A DNA stretch of 64,000 bases from Pseudomonas extremaustralis (GTDB lineage Bacteria > Pseudomonadota > Gammaproteobacteria > Pseudomonadales > Pseudomonadaceae): the NCBI RefSeq assembly GCF_900102035.1, contig NZ_LT629689.1, forward strand, positions 3,146,001 to 3,210,000, written 5' to 3'. Position 1 is the stretch's first letter. The number at the start of each line of letters is the position of its first letter. Under the pieces are notes generated by a model. It had not been told where the DNA came from, ran no database searches, and saw only the letters and a program-made list of their open reading frames with translations. The position numbers and the translations under genes were made by a program. Positions 1 to 8,455 of the stretch are shown here, piece after piece.

Positions 1-97
1 GCAGGGCCATGCGCCCGCTCTGATGGCGCGACGGGCGCAGCCATGCCAGGGGGCTCAGAACCACCACAAGGATTGACACCACTATCCAGACCGTCAT
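1..97 (-). CDS. Small membrane-anchored protein, 3' end cut by window edge
   Basis: Only the first 32 codons are inside the window. The ATG at 97 (minus strand) has a GGGAG ribosome binding site just upstream (complement of about 106-111). The visible N-terminus is one hydrophobic helix (residues 3-20, rich in V, I and L) followed by a basic stretch with R and H. That is the pattern of a single-pass inner-membrane protein with a cytoplasmic tail. It is divergent from the uspA-like gene at 204. I do not recognise the family from so short a piece, and the remainder lies outside the window. Confidence 0.6.
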   Translation of the reverse strand, partial: MTVWIVVSILVVVLSPLAWLRPSRHQSGRMAL

Positions 98-203
98 ATG
101 TGTACTCCCGATTTTCTAGATGAGCGGATTTGACTTGATGCAAAACCTTCCGCTTGGAAAGCAGCCATACTGAATCTATTGCAGTCCCCTGGAGGTACGC
201 CCC

Positions 204-650
204 ATGTCATACGAACATATTCTGGTCGCCGTAGACCTGACCGAAGAGTGCGATCCAGTGATCAAACGCGCCCGCGCCGTCGCCATCGCTTGCGGGGCAA
301 AACTGTCACTGGTGCATATCGTAGAGCCGATGGCCATGGCCTTTGGCGGCGACGTGCCTATGGACCTTTCCCAATTGCAGCAACAACAGTTCGACCAGGC
401 CAAGGAACGGGTTGAACGCTTGACGCTTAAATACCCCGAAGTGACCAAGGAAAACGCCCACCTCACCTACGGCCAACCGCGCCAGGAAATCCATCAAATC
501 GCCAAGGAACACCACTGCGACCTGATCGTGGTCGGCAGCCATGGTCGCCACGGCCTCGCGCTGCTGCTCGGTTCTACCGCCAATGATGTACTGCACGGTG
601 CGCCATGCGATGTGCTGGCCGTAAAACTGATCAAAGACACCAGCAAGTAA
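204..650 (+). CDS. uspA: Universal stress protein, UspA family
   Basis: 148 residues, the usual size for a single-domain Usp. It begins with the typical strand 'HILVAVDLTEE' and ends with the glycine-rich loop 'GSHGRHGLALLLGST' and 'APCDVLAV'. In ATP-binding Usps the loop is G-2x-G-9x-G-S/T. Here only eight residues lie between the second and third glycines, so ATP binding is uncertain. The start has a strong GGAGG site at about 190-194. It is a monocistronic gene with its own terminator right after the stop. Usp proteins are cytoplasmic dimers made under growth arrest or stress. The family call is secure; the exact role is not. Confidence 0.9.
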   Translation: MSYEHILVAVDLTEECDPVIKRARAVAIACGAKLSLVHIVEPMAMAFGGDVPMDLSQLQQQQFDQAKERVERLTLKYPEVTKENAHLTYGQPRQEIHQIAKEHHCDLIVVGSHGRHGLALLLGSTANDVLHGAPCDVLAVKLIKDTSK

Positions 651-660
651 TACCGATACG

Positions 661-698
661 AAAAGCCCGGCGCTCACTTACGTGAACGCCGGGCTTTT
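661..698. terminator. Rho-independent terminator between uspA-like gene and uup
   Basis: A GC-rich stem, AAAGCCCGGCG paired with CGCCGGGCTTT, around a loop of about 12 bases. It is flanked by an A-run on the left and a T-run on the right, so it can act for both converging genes. Confidence 0.9.
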
Positions 699-715
699 TA
701 TTGCATGGGGATCAA

Positions 716-2635
716 TCAGGCATCCAGCTCGGCCCAACGCTCCACCAACGCTTCCAGCTCCTGGTTCAGCGTTTCCAGGGAAGCGATGACGGCGGCGGTT
801 TCCGCCGCCGGGCGCAGATAGAACCCCGCGTCAGCCATTTGCGCTTCGACCGCAGCGATCTGCTGCTCCTTGGCGTCGATCTCACCCGGCAAGGCTTCCA
901 GCTCACGCTGCAGCTTGTAGCTGAGCTTCTTCTTGGCAGCCGGGGCCGCTTCAGGGGCCGGTGCAGGGGCGGCGGCAGGCGTCACCACTGCCGACGTGAG
1001 GTCGGCCTTGCCGGACTTGCTCTCGGTCACGCCCAGCAGACGCGGCGAACCGCCCTGGCGCAGCCAGTCCTGGTAACCGCCGACGTATTCACGCACCTTG
1101 CCTTCACCTTCGAAGACCAGGGTGCTGGTGACCACGTTGTCGAGGAATGCCCGGTCGTGGCTGACCATCAGCACAGTGCCGTTGAAGGTCAGCAGGACCT
1201 CTTCCAGCAGCTCGAGGGTTTCCACGTCGAGGTCGTTGGTCGGTTCGTCGAGTACCAGCAGGTTCGCGGGTTTGCTGAACAGTTTGGCCAGCAGCAGCCG
1301 CGCGCGCTCGCCGCCGGACAAGGCTTTCACCGGCGTACGTGCACGCTGCGGGCTGAACAGGAAATCGCCCAGGTAGCTGAGTACGTGGCGGCTCTGGCCG
1401 TCGATGTCGATAAAGTCGCGACCTTCGGCGACGTTGTCGATCACGGTTTTTTCCAGGTCCAACTGGTGGCGCAACTGGTCGAAGTAGGCCACGTCGATGC
1501 GCGTGCCCTCTTCCACCGTGCCGCTGGTCGGCTTCAGGCCGCTGAGCATCAACTTGAGCAAGGTGGTCTTGCCGGTGCCGTTGGCGCCCAGCAGGCCGAT
1601 ACGGTCGCCGCGCTGCAGGACCATCGAGAAGTCCTTGATCAGGAACGGGCCGTCTGGGTGATGGAAGCTGACGTTTTCCAGCACCATCACTTGCTTGCCG
1701 GACTTGTCGGCGGTATCCAGCTGGATATTGGCCTTGCCGGTCCGCTCACGACGCTCGCTGCGCTCGACGCGCAGGGCCTTGAGGGCGCGCACGCGGCCTT
1801 CGTTACGGGTGCGGCGGGCCTTGATGCCCTGGCGGATCCAGACTTCTTCCTGGGCCAGTTTCTTGTCGAACAGCGCGTTGGCGGTCTCTTCGGCGGCCAG
1901 TGCGGCCTCTTTGTGCACCAGGAAGCTGGCGTAGTCGCCGTTCCAGTCGATCAGGCCGCCACGGTCCAGTTCGAGAATGCGCGTGGCCAGGTTCTGCAGG
2001 AAAGACCGGTCGTGGGTGATGAACAGCACGGCGCCCTGGAAATCCTTGAGGGCTTCTTCGAGCCAGGCGATGGCACCGATGTCCAGGTGGTTGGTCGGTT
2101 CGTCGAGCAGCAGCAGATCCGGCTCGGACACCAGTGCCTGGGCCAGCAGCACGCGACGACGCCAGCCGCCGGACAATTCGGCGAGGGTTTTATCGGCCGG
2201 CAACTGCAGGCGGCTCAAGGTGCTGTCCACCAGTTGCTGCAAGCGCCAGCCGTCACGGGCTTCGAGGTCTTGCTGGACGTGCATCAGCTTGTCCAGGTCT
2301 TCCTCGGTGACGCAGTTCTGCGCCAGGTGATGGTATTGCGCCAGCAACTCACCGACACCGTCCAGGCCTTCCGCGACCACGTCGAACACTGTCCGTCCGT
2401 CGGCCACCGGCAATTCCTGCGGCAATTCGCCGATCTTGAGGCCCGGAGCGCGCCAGACAGAGCCGTCATCGGGCTTCTGGTCGCCTTTCACCAGCTTCAT
2501 CATGCTGGATTTACCGGTGCCGTTGCGGCCGATGATGCACACCCGCTCACCACGGGCGATCTGCCAGGACACCTTGTCCAACAACGGCATAGCGCCGAAA
2601 GCAAGGGACACATCGCTGAATTTGAGCAGGGTCAT
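716..2635 (-). CDS. uup: ABC-F family ATPase Uup
   Basis: 639 residues from an ATG at 2635. The open frame extends further upstream, but the ABC domain begins directly at 'MTLLKFSDVS', which fixes the start. There are two ABC cassettes in one chain and no membrane domain. Walker A motifs are at about 36-43 (GRNGTGKS) and 350-357 (GANGTGKT). Signature motifs are LSGGWRRR (about 154) and LSGGERAR, with an LDEPTN box in each half. A P-loop linker joins them, and after an Ala/Pro-rich stretch comes the C-terminal coiled coil ('KKKLSYKLQRELEALP') that marks Uup. ABC-F proteins act at the ribosome; Uup is linked to ribosome function and to lowered precise transposon excision. It is convergent with the uspA-like gene. 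Confidence 0.93.
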   Translation of the reverse strand: MTLLKFSDVSLAFGAMPLLDKVSWQIARGERVCIIGRNGTGKSSMMKLVKGDQKPDDGSVWRAPGLKIGELPQELPVADGRTVFDVVAEGLDGVGELLAQYHHLAQNCVTEEDLDKLMHVQQDLEARDGWRLQQLVDSTLSRLQLPADKTLAELSGGWRRRVLLAQALVSEPDLLLLDEPTNHLDIGAIAWLEEALKDFQGAVLFITHDRSFLQNLATRILELDRGGLIDWNGDYASFLVHKEAALAAEETANALFDKKLAQEEVWIRQGIKARRTRNEGRVRALKALRVERSERRERTGKANIQLDTADKSGKQVMVLENVSFHHPDGPFLIKDFSMVLQRGDRIGLLGANGTGKTTLLKLMLSGLKPTSGTVEEGTRIDVAYFDQLRHQLDLEKTVIDNVAEGRDFIDIDGQSRHVLSYLGDFLFSPQRARTPVKALSGGERARLLLAKLFSKPANLLVLDEPTNDLDVETLELLEEVLLTFNGTVLMVSHDRAFLDNVVTSTLVFEGEGKVREYVGGYQDWLRQGGSPRLLGVTESKSGKADLTSAVVTPAAAPAPAPEAAPAAKKKLSYKLQRELEALPGEIDAKEQQIAAVEAQMADAGFYLRPAAETAAVIASLETLNQELEALVERWAELDA

Positions 2636-2848
2636 ACGCTTCTCCAAAAACTGGGCGCGCATTCTACCTGACTTGAGGGTGGGATGCGGCCAGCATTTTC
2701 GCTGTCGAGACGTTCTGTAGGACATTTCCGGCGAACTTCAATGAACCGCCCAGCAAAGCTTTCGCGGGCCGCTGGCAAAAGGCTAAGCTAGTGGTAATCA
2801 GTGTCGGCGGTGCCGGTGCTAGTCGTGATTTCTTTGCACGGACGTCTC

Positions 2849-4777
2849 ATGCGCAGTCGCCTTTTCAACTTTTTATCTTGTCTGCTTCTTTCTGCCACCG
2901 CCGCTCAATCGGCCCTGGCCGTGGACATCACTACTCAACGTCAATATTACGATGAAGCCAAACGCGCCCTGGCCAGGGGCGATACCGGCCCTTACATGCA
3001 ATACAGCCAGGCCCTGGCCGATTACCCGCTGACGCCTTATCTGGCTTACGACGAACTGACCGCCCGCCTGAAGAGCGCCAGCAACGAGGAAATCGAACAG
3101 TTCCTCGCCAAAAACGGCGACCTGCCCCAAGCCAACTGGATGAAGCTGCGTTGGTTGCGCTGGCTGGCCGACCGTGGCGACTGGCAGACCTTTGAAAAGT
3201 ATTACGACCCCAAGCTCAATTTCGTCGAACTCGATTGCCTGCATAGCCAATTCCAGCTGACCCACAACCTCAAGGCCGAAGGCTACAAGACCACCGAAAA
3301 ACTCTGGCTGACCGGTAAATCCCAACCGGCGGCCTGTGATGCCACGTTCGCGCAGTGGGCCGCGGATGGCCAACTCACCGAACAGAGAATCTGGGACCGC
3401 GCCAAGCTCGCCGCCGAAGCCCGCAACTACGCGCTGGCCAACAGCCTGGTGAAAACCCTGCCGACCCTCGGCGCCCAAGGCCGCCTGATGGTGGACGTAG
3501 CGCAAAAGCCCGAGATGCTCAGCGACCCGTCGCGCTTCCTGCCGGCCACCGAGGCGATGTCTGACGCCGTGGGCCTGGGCCTTCGCCGCCTGGCACGCCA
3601 GGACCCCGACAAGGCAATGGCCATGCTCGACGGCTATGCCAGCAGCATGCACTTCTCCCGTGACGAAAAAGTCGCGATTGCCCGTGAGATCGGTCTGACC
3701 CTGGCCAAGCGCTTCGACCCACGCGCCCTTGAGGTGATGACCAAGTACGACCCCGAGTTGCGCGACAACACCGTTTCCGAATGGCGCCTGCGCCTGCTGT
3801 TGCGCCTGGCTCGCTGGGAAGATGCCTACCAACTTACGCGCAAACTCCCGCAGGACCTGGCCACTACCAACCGCTGGCGTTACTGGCAGGCCCGTAGCCT
3901 GGAACTGGCCGAGCCGGCAAATCCGCAAGCCCTGGTGCTGTACAAGAACCTGTCGCGGGAGCGGGATTTCTATGGATTCCTCGCCGCTGACCGTTCCAAA
4001 GCGCCATACCAGTTGGTGAACAAACCGCTGTTGATGAGCCAGGCGCTGATCAACAAAGTGCGCAATACCCCTGGCGTGCGCCGTGCCCTGGAGTTTTATG
4101 CACGGGGCCAGGTGGTGGATGGCCGCCGCGAGTGGTACCACGTGAGCCGTCACTTCAACCGCGACGAAATGGTCGCCCAGGCCCGGTTGGCCTATGACAT
4201 GAAGTGGTACTTCCCGGCGATCCGCACCATCAGCCAGGCCCAGTACTGGGATGACCTGGACATCCGCTTCCCGATGGCCCATCGCGACACCCTGGTGCGC
4301 GAAGCCAAGGTCCGCGGCCTGCATTCGAGCTGGGTGTTCGCCATCACCCGCCAGGAAAGCGCATTCATGGACGACGCGCGCTCCGGCGTCGGCGCCAGCG
4401 GCCTGATGCAACTGATGCCCGGCACCGCCAAGGACACCGCGCGCAAATTCAGCATCCCCCTGGCTTCCCCGACCCAGGTGCTCGACCCGGACAAAAACAT
4501 CCAGCTCGGCGCCGCCTATCTGAGTCAAGTGCATAGCCAGTTCAACGGCAACCGCGTGCTCGCTTCCGCCGCCTACAACGCCGGCCCCGGCCGCGTACGC
4601 CAATGGTTGCGCGGTGCCGACCACCTGAGTTTCGACGTATGGGTGGAGAGCATCCCGTTCGACGAAACCCGCCAATACGTGCAGAACGTGCTGTCTTATT
4701 CGGTGATCTACGGGCAGAAGCTCAATTCGCCGCAGCCGTTGGTGGATTGGCATGAGCGGTATTTCGATGATCAATAA
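2849..4777 (+). CDS. slt: Soluble lytic murein transglycosylase (Slt70 type)
   Basis: 642 residues. I chose the ATG at 2849 because it opens a clean signal peptide ('MRSRLFNFLSCLLLSATAA', cleavage near 'SALA-VD'); an upstream in-frame start would put a charged stretch before it. The N-terminal two thirds are helix-rich superhelical repeats. The C-terminal part is the SLT lysozyme-like domain with 'ITRQESAF' (catalytic Glu about 503), 'GASGLMQLMPGTA' and 'AAYNAGPGRV'. It cleaves MurNAc-GlcNAc bonds in periplasmic peptidoglycan, forming 1,6-anhydro ends. It is divergent from uup and followed by a strong terminator. Confidence 0.94.
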   Translation: MRSRLFNFLSCLLLSATAAQSALAVDITTQRQYYDEAKRALARGDTGPYMQYSQALADYPLTPYLAYDELTARLKSASNEEIEQFLAKNGDLPQANWMKLRWLRWLADRGDWQTFEKYYDPKLNFVELDCLHSQFQLTHNLKAEGYKTTEKLWLTGKSQPAACDATFAQWAADGQLTEQRIWDRAKLAAEARNYALANSLVKTLPTLGAQGRLMVDVAQKPEMLSDPSRFLPATEAMSDAVGLGLRRLARQDPDKAMAMLDGYASSMHFSRDEKVAIAREIGLTLAKRFDPRALEVMTKYDPELRDNTVSEWRLRLLLRLARWEDAYQLTRKLPQDLATTNRWRYWQARSLELAEPANPQALVLYKNLSRERDFYGFLAADRSKAPYQLVNKPLLMSQALINKVRNTPGVRRALEFYARGQVVDGRREWYHVSRHFNRDEMVAQARLAYDMKWYFPAIRTISQAQYWDDLDIRFPMAHRDTLVREAKVRGLHSSWVFAITRQESAFMDDARSGVGASGLMQLMPGTAKDTARKFSIPLASPTQVLDPDKNIQLGAAYLSQVHSQFNGNRVLASAAYNAGPGRVRQWLRGADHLSFDVWVESIPFDETRQYVQNVLSYSVIYGQKLNSPQPLVDWHERYFDDQ

Positions 4778-4794
4778 AGCCTGACGCACACACG

Positions 4795-4830
4795 AAAATG
4801 CCCGCATCGAAGGATGCGGGCATTTTTTAT
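4795..4830. terminator. Rho-independent terminator after slt
   Basis: Perfect stem ATGCCCGCATC / GATGCGGGCAT with a GAAG-type loop, preceded by AAAA and followed by TTTTTT. It lies between the converging slt and ABC exporter genes and can serve both. Confidence 0.93.
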
Positions 4831-4841
4831 ACGCGGCGATT

Positions 4842-6617
4842 TCAGTGCCCTACCTGTTCCTCCACGCCATCACTGAACTGCAACGCCGCCAACCGCGCGT
4901 ACAGCGGGTTGCTGGCGATCAACTGCTGATGCGTGCCCACCGCCACCAGCTTGCCCTGGTCCATCACCGCAATGCGGTCGGCGTTCTTCACCGTTGCCAG
5001 GCGATGGGCGATGACCAGCGTGGTGCGGCCGTGCATCAACTGCGGCAGCGCCTGTTGGATCAGGTGTTCACTCTGGGCATCGAGGGCGCTGGTGGCCTCG
5101 TCCAGCAGTAGGATCGGTGCGTCCACCAGGAGCGCACGAGCGATGGCCAGGCGCTGTCGTTGGCCACCGGAGAGGCCCATGCCAGCGTCGCCGAGATGGG
5201 TCTGGTAGCCGTTGGGCATTTGCAGGATGAAGTCGTGAGCATGGGCGATGCGGGCGGCGGCTTCGACCTGTTCGTGGGTGGCGCTCGGGTTGCCGTAGCG
5301 AATGTTCTCTTCGACACTGCCGAAGAACAGCGCCGGGCTCTGGGACACCAGGGCGAAATGCCGGCGCAGATCGAGGGGATCGAGTTCGGTCAGCGGGTGT
5401 CCTTCAAGCAGGATGCGGCCTTGCTGGGGGTCGTAGAAGCGCAGCAACAGGTCGAAAATCGTCGACTTGCCCGCCCCGGACGGCCCCACCAACGCCAGGG
5501 TTTCGCCAGGGTTGATGGTCAGGCTCAAACCGTCGATGGCGTAACTGTCTGGCCGTGAGGGGTAGGAAAAGCGCAAGTCTTGCAGCTCCATGCGGCCGCT
5601 GACGCGCTCGGGCAACGTCACGGCGCCCGTGGTCGGTGCATGGATTTCGTTGCTCGACTGCAACAATTCGCCGATCCGTTCCGCCGCGCCGGCAGCGCGT
5701 TGCAGTTCGCCGAGCACTTCGCTCAGGGTGCCGACGGCGCTGCCGACGATCAGGCTGTAGAACACGAACGCGGCCAGTTCGCCGCCGGAGATGCGCCCAC
5801 TGATCACGTCCATGCCGCCGACCCACAGCATCACTGCCACAGCGCCGAGCACCAGCATGATCACCAAGGTAATCAGCCAGGCGCGCTGGGCGATACGTTT
5901 GCGTGCGGTGCTAAACGCTTCCTCCACGGTCACGGCGAAGCGTTGTTCGTCCTGCACCTGATGGTTGTAGGCCTGCACGGTCTTGATCTGGCCGAGGGTC
6001 TCGGACACGTAGCTGCCGACATCGGCGATACGGTCCTGGCTCAGTCGCGACAGGCTGCGTACACGCCGGCCGAAGATCAGGATCGGCGCCAGCACCAGCG
6101 GCAGCGCGATCACCACGATGCTGGTGAGCTTGGGGTTGGTGATGAACAGCAGCACGATACCGCCAATGACCATCAGCGCATTGCGCAGGAATAGCGACAG
6201 CGACGAGCCGATCACCGATTGCAACAAGGTGGTGTCGGTGGTCAACCGTGACTGGATTTCCGAGCTGCGATTATTTTCATAGAAGCCGGGATGCAGGTAG
6301 ATCAGGTGATTGAACACCTGCCGACGGATATCGGCCACCACCCGCTCGCCGATCCACGACACCAGGTAAAAGCGCGCAAACGTGCCCACCGCCAGGCCCA
6401 GCACCAGCACCATGAACAGGCCGATGGACTGGTTGAGCAGATGGGGTGACTGGGTCATGAAGCCCTGGTCCACCAGCAGGCGAATGCCCTGCCCCATGGA
6501 CAAGGTGATGCCGGCGGTAACGATCAGCGCCAACAGGGCGCCCAGCGCCTGCCAGCGGTAGGGCGCGATAAAGCGGCTGGCCAGGCGAATGGCGCGGCGT
6601 TGTCGGACTGAGAACAT
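4842..6617 (-). CDS. ABC exporter, fused membrane and ATPase domains (MsbA-like)
   Basis: About 591 residues from the ATG at 6617; in-frame ATGs lie upstream (6626, 6680) and the ribosome site is weak, so the start is provisional. Residues 1-310 form six membrane helices of the ABC exporter type, with intracellular loop 'ENNRSSEIQSRLTTD'. The C-terminal half is one ATPase cassette: Walker A GPSGAGKS, Q-loop 'LVSQSPALF', signature LSGGQRQR and LLLDEATSALD. This architecture is that of homodimeric lipid or drug exporters in the MsbA/LmrA group. The essential MsbA usually sits beside lpxK, which is not here, so I leave the substrate open. Confidence 0.88.
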   Translation of the reverse strand: MFSVRQRRAIRLASRFIAPYRWQALGALLALIVTAGITLSMGQGIRLLVDQGFMTQSPHLLNQSIGLFMVLVLGLAVGTFARFYLVSWIGERVVADIRRQVFNHLIYLHPGFYENNRSSEIQSRLTTDTTLLQSVIGSSLSLFLRNALMVIGGIVLLFITNPKLTSIVVIALPLVLAPILIFGRRVRSLSRLSQDRIADVGSYVSETLGQIKTVQAYNHQVQDEQRFAVTVEEAFSTARKRIAQRAWLITLVIMLVLGAVAVMLWVGGMDVISGRISGGELAAFVFYSLIVGSAVGTLSEVLGELQRAAGAAERIGELLQSSNEIHAPTTGAVTLPERVSGRMELQDLRFSYPSRPDSYAIDGLSLTINPGETLALVGPSGAGKSTIFDLLLRFYDPQQGRILLEGHPLTELDPLDLRRHFALVSQSPALFFGSVEENIRYGNPSATHEQVEAAARIAHAHDFILQMPNGYQTHLGDAGMGLSGGQRQRLAIARALLVDAPILLLDEATSALDAQSEHLIQQALPQLMHGRTTLVIAHRLATVKNADRIAVMDQGKLVAVGTHQQLIASNPLYARLAALQFSDGVEEQVGH

Positions 6618-6871
6618 GGAGGGCATCACCAGAAAGAAGAGAGAGGTACCGGTCTTCTTACATTGGGGGAACTTGGGCAAATAACAATGAGTCAGGTTAA
6701 TTATGCCCGCCGATGCCGGCCCCTAGAGGCTATCGTTCTAACGCCCGACTGGAAATTGCTGTGGGTTTCTGGTGGACTGAGGGCTCGAACCATTGATCGT
6801 GCAAGGAGTTGTAACAGCGCGGTCACGCGGGGGTTCTAGAGTAGGTACACACCCTGATGAGGAGACAGGCC

Positions 6872-7045
6872 ATGACCTTGCAAAATAGCAGCAATGCCAA
6901 GATTGAAGTGATTCGCCAACCGCAGCCGTTGCCTTGCTCATACATCGATGCAAACGGCTGCGAAGTGCAGATTACCGAAGAGATGATCCAGCAGGCGTGC
7001 AGCGAGCTGGAACAGCGACTGGTCAAGCCTGCGCAGCAAGGCTGA
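6872..7045 (+). CDS. Small conserved protein, PA1571 type
   Basis: 57 residues. An ATG at 6857 is also in frame, but the GGAG at 6861-6864 is placed correctly only for the ATG at 6872. The protein is soluble, with a central 'CSYIDANGCEVQITEEMIQQACSEL' pattern (longest continuous run here split by eye into a strand and an acidic helix). I recognise it as the small Pseudomonas family named after PA1571, whose function is unknown. It stands alone between an ABC exporter and pdxB, with its own terminator 20 bases downstream. Confidence 0.75.
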   Translation: MTLQNSSNAKIEVIRQPQPLPCSYIDANGCEVQITEEMIQQACSELEQRLVKPAQQG

Positions 7046-7064
7046 AGCGCCCAAGCTCTTTCAG

Positions 7065-7090
7065 AACCGGCCCCGATGGCCGGTTTTTTT
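7065..7090 (+). terminator. Rho-independent terminator after the PA1571-type gene
   Basis: Stem AACCGGCC / GGCCGGTT with loop CCGAT, followed by a run of seven T. Confidence 0.9.
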
Positions 7091-7178
7091 CTGTAGAAGC
7101 TGACTGCCAGCGATGACGCGGTTCACCAGAATGAACGCGGCGACTGAAGTTTTTTCACCGGCCAGCCGGCGCCTACAG
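7091..7178. repeat. Decayed REPIN-like palindrome touching the pdxB stop
   Basis: The left arm begins CTGTAGAAGCTGACTGCC and the right arm ends GGCCAGCCGGCGCCTACAG, roughly inverted copies with several mismatches. Inside is a smaller inverted repeat, CGCGGTTCA and TGAACGCG. The layout is that of a REP doublet of the GTAGGAGCxxGCTTGC class that has accumulated changes. The right arm overlaps the pdxB stop codon (7173-7175). Confidence 0.55.
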
Positions 7179-8315
7179 TAATTCGGCGCCCAGGGCTGAG
7201 ACGAGTGCCGATATCGCCGCGGACTCTCCATTGACGCGCACTTTCAAGCCATCGATCTCACGGCGCTCCGGGTAATGCTTGCGCAGCAGGTCGAACGCCT
7301 TGCGTTGCTCTTGCACGGTTCCCACGAGGCTGCGGCGGAAATCCGCATCATCCCGGCGCGGGTCGTATACGCTGCGGCATAACGTCGCCAGCGCCCAGGC
7401 GGGGTCGGTCGAGGCATTCAAGTGCACTTCGGCGAGCCACGGCGGCGGCAGCAAGTCGCTCAGTCGAATGCTCGGCTCCTGCCCCAGATATGCACAGAAC
7501 GCCTGGTAGATCTGCGCCGTGCCGCGCTGTTTGCCGTCCAGGCTGTAACCGGCGATATGCGGCGTGGCCAGCACGCACAGGTCGGCCAGGTCGACATCCA
7601 CTTCCGGCTCGCCTTCCCACACGTCCAGCACGGCTTGCAGGTCTTCGCGCGCCAGCAACACGTCGCGCAGGGCCGCATTATCGACCACCGGGCCGCGACT
7701 GGCGTTGATCAGCCAGGTGCCGGGCTTGAGGCGGTTGAGGCGCTCGCGGTCGAACAGGTGCCAGGTCGAACCGTTGCCGGACTTGGTCAACGGCGTATGC
7801 AAGCTGATCACATCGCATTGCTCGATGATCTGCGCCAGGCTGACGTAATCGCCGCCTTCGGCGCTCTGCCGCGGCGGGTCGCACACCAGCACGTTCCAGC
7901 CCAGGCCCTTGAGCACCTTGACCAGCCGGCCGCCCACTTCACCGGCGCCGACCACGCCGTAGGTGCGCGCACCGAGGTCGGCGCCTTCGATTTCGGCCAG
8001 GGTCTGCAGGCTGCCCAGTACGTAGTCCACCACGCCCCGTGCATTGCAGCCGGGGGCGCTGGACCACTGGATGCCGGCCTGTTTGAAGTAGTCCAGGTCC
8101 AGGTGATCGGTGCCGATGGTGCAGGTACCGACAAAGCGCACCTTCGTCCCTGTGAGCAGCGCACGGTTGACGTTGGTGACTGAGCGCACCAGCAGCACAT
8201 CGGCCTGCTCGACCGTAGCGCGGTCGATGGAACGGCCGGGCACCCGGCGAATTTCGCCAAATCCTTGGAAGAATGCATCGAGCAGCGGGATATTTTCGTC
8301 GGCAACAATCAGCAT
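7173..8315 (-). CDS. pdxB: Erythronate-4-phosphate dehydrogenase
   Basis: 380 residues, the family length. The ATG at 8315 is set by AGGAG six bases upstream and by '[13 protein letters not shown]', the usual N-terminus. It has an NAD-binding Rossmann fold with GAGEVGGRL, followed by '[10 protein letters not shown]', 'WEGEPEVD' and 'ATPHIAGYS', which carry the catalytic Arg, Glu and His of D-2-hydroxyacid dehydrogenases. The C-terminal PdxB dimerisation domain separates it from other members of the superfamily. It oxidises 4-phosphoerythronate in the DXP-independent pyridoxal phosphate pathway. It is divergent from the MATE pump gene. Confidence 0.95.
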   Translation of the reverse strand: MLIVADENIPLLDAFFQGFGEIRRVPGRSIDRATVEQADVLLVRSVTNVNRALLTGTKVRFVGTCTIGTDHLDLDYFKQAGIQWSSAPGCNARGVVDYVLGSLQTLAEIEGADLGARTYGVVGAGEVGGRLVKVLKGLGWNVLVCDPPRQSAEGGDYVSLAQIIEQCDVISLHTPLTKSGNGSTWHLFDRERLNRLKPGTWLINASRGPVVDNAALRDVLLAREDLQAVLDVWEGEPEVDVDLADLCVLATPHIAGYSLDGKQRGTAQIYQAFCAYLGQEPSIRLSDLLPPPWLAEVHLNASTDPAWALATLCRSVYDPRRDDADFRRSLVGTVQEQRKAFDLLRKHYPERREIDGLKVRVNGESAAISALVSALGAELL

Positions 8316-8455
8316 GGCAGGCTCCTTTGGCGGACCCGCAGTGTACAGGGATCGTGGTGCACGCTTACAAATCGCTAACACAGGTTTTTTCCTGACCGTT
8401 ATGTCAAGGCGTAGAATCCGTCGTCCTTGCGTTTCGCTCTACTGGATATCTGTAC

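Noticed and set aside
701..2671. A 656-codon open frame antisense to uup
   Set aside because: It is the shadow of a GC-rich gene: its product is rich in Q, V, H and A without any domain, and uup on the other strand has complete ABC-F motifs. The same applies to the long frame opposite slt (2873-4807) and those opposite acnA.
4842..6617. Essential lipid A flippase msbA
   Set aside because: The domain layout fits, but lpxK is not next to it, so I kept the general MsbA-like call.
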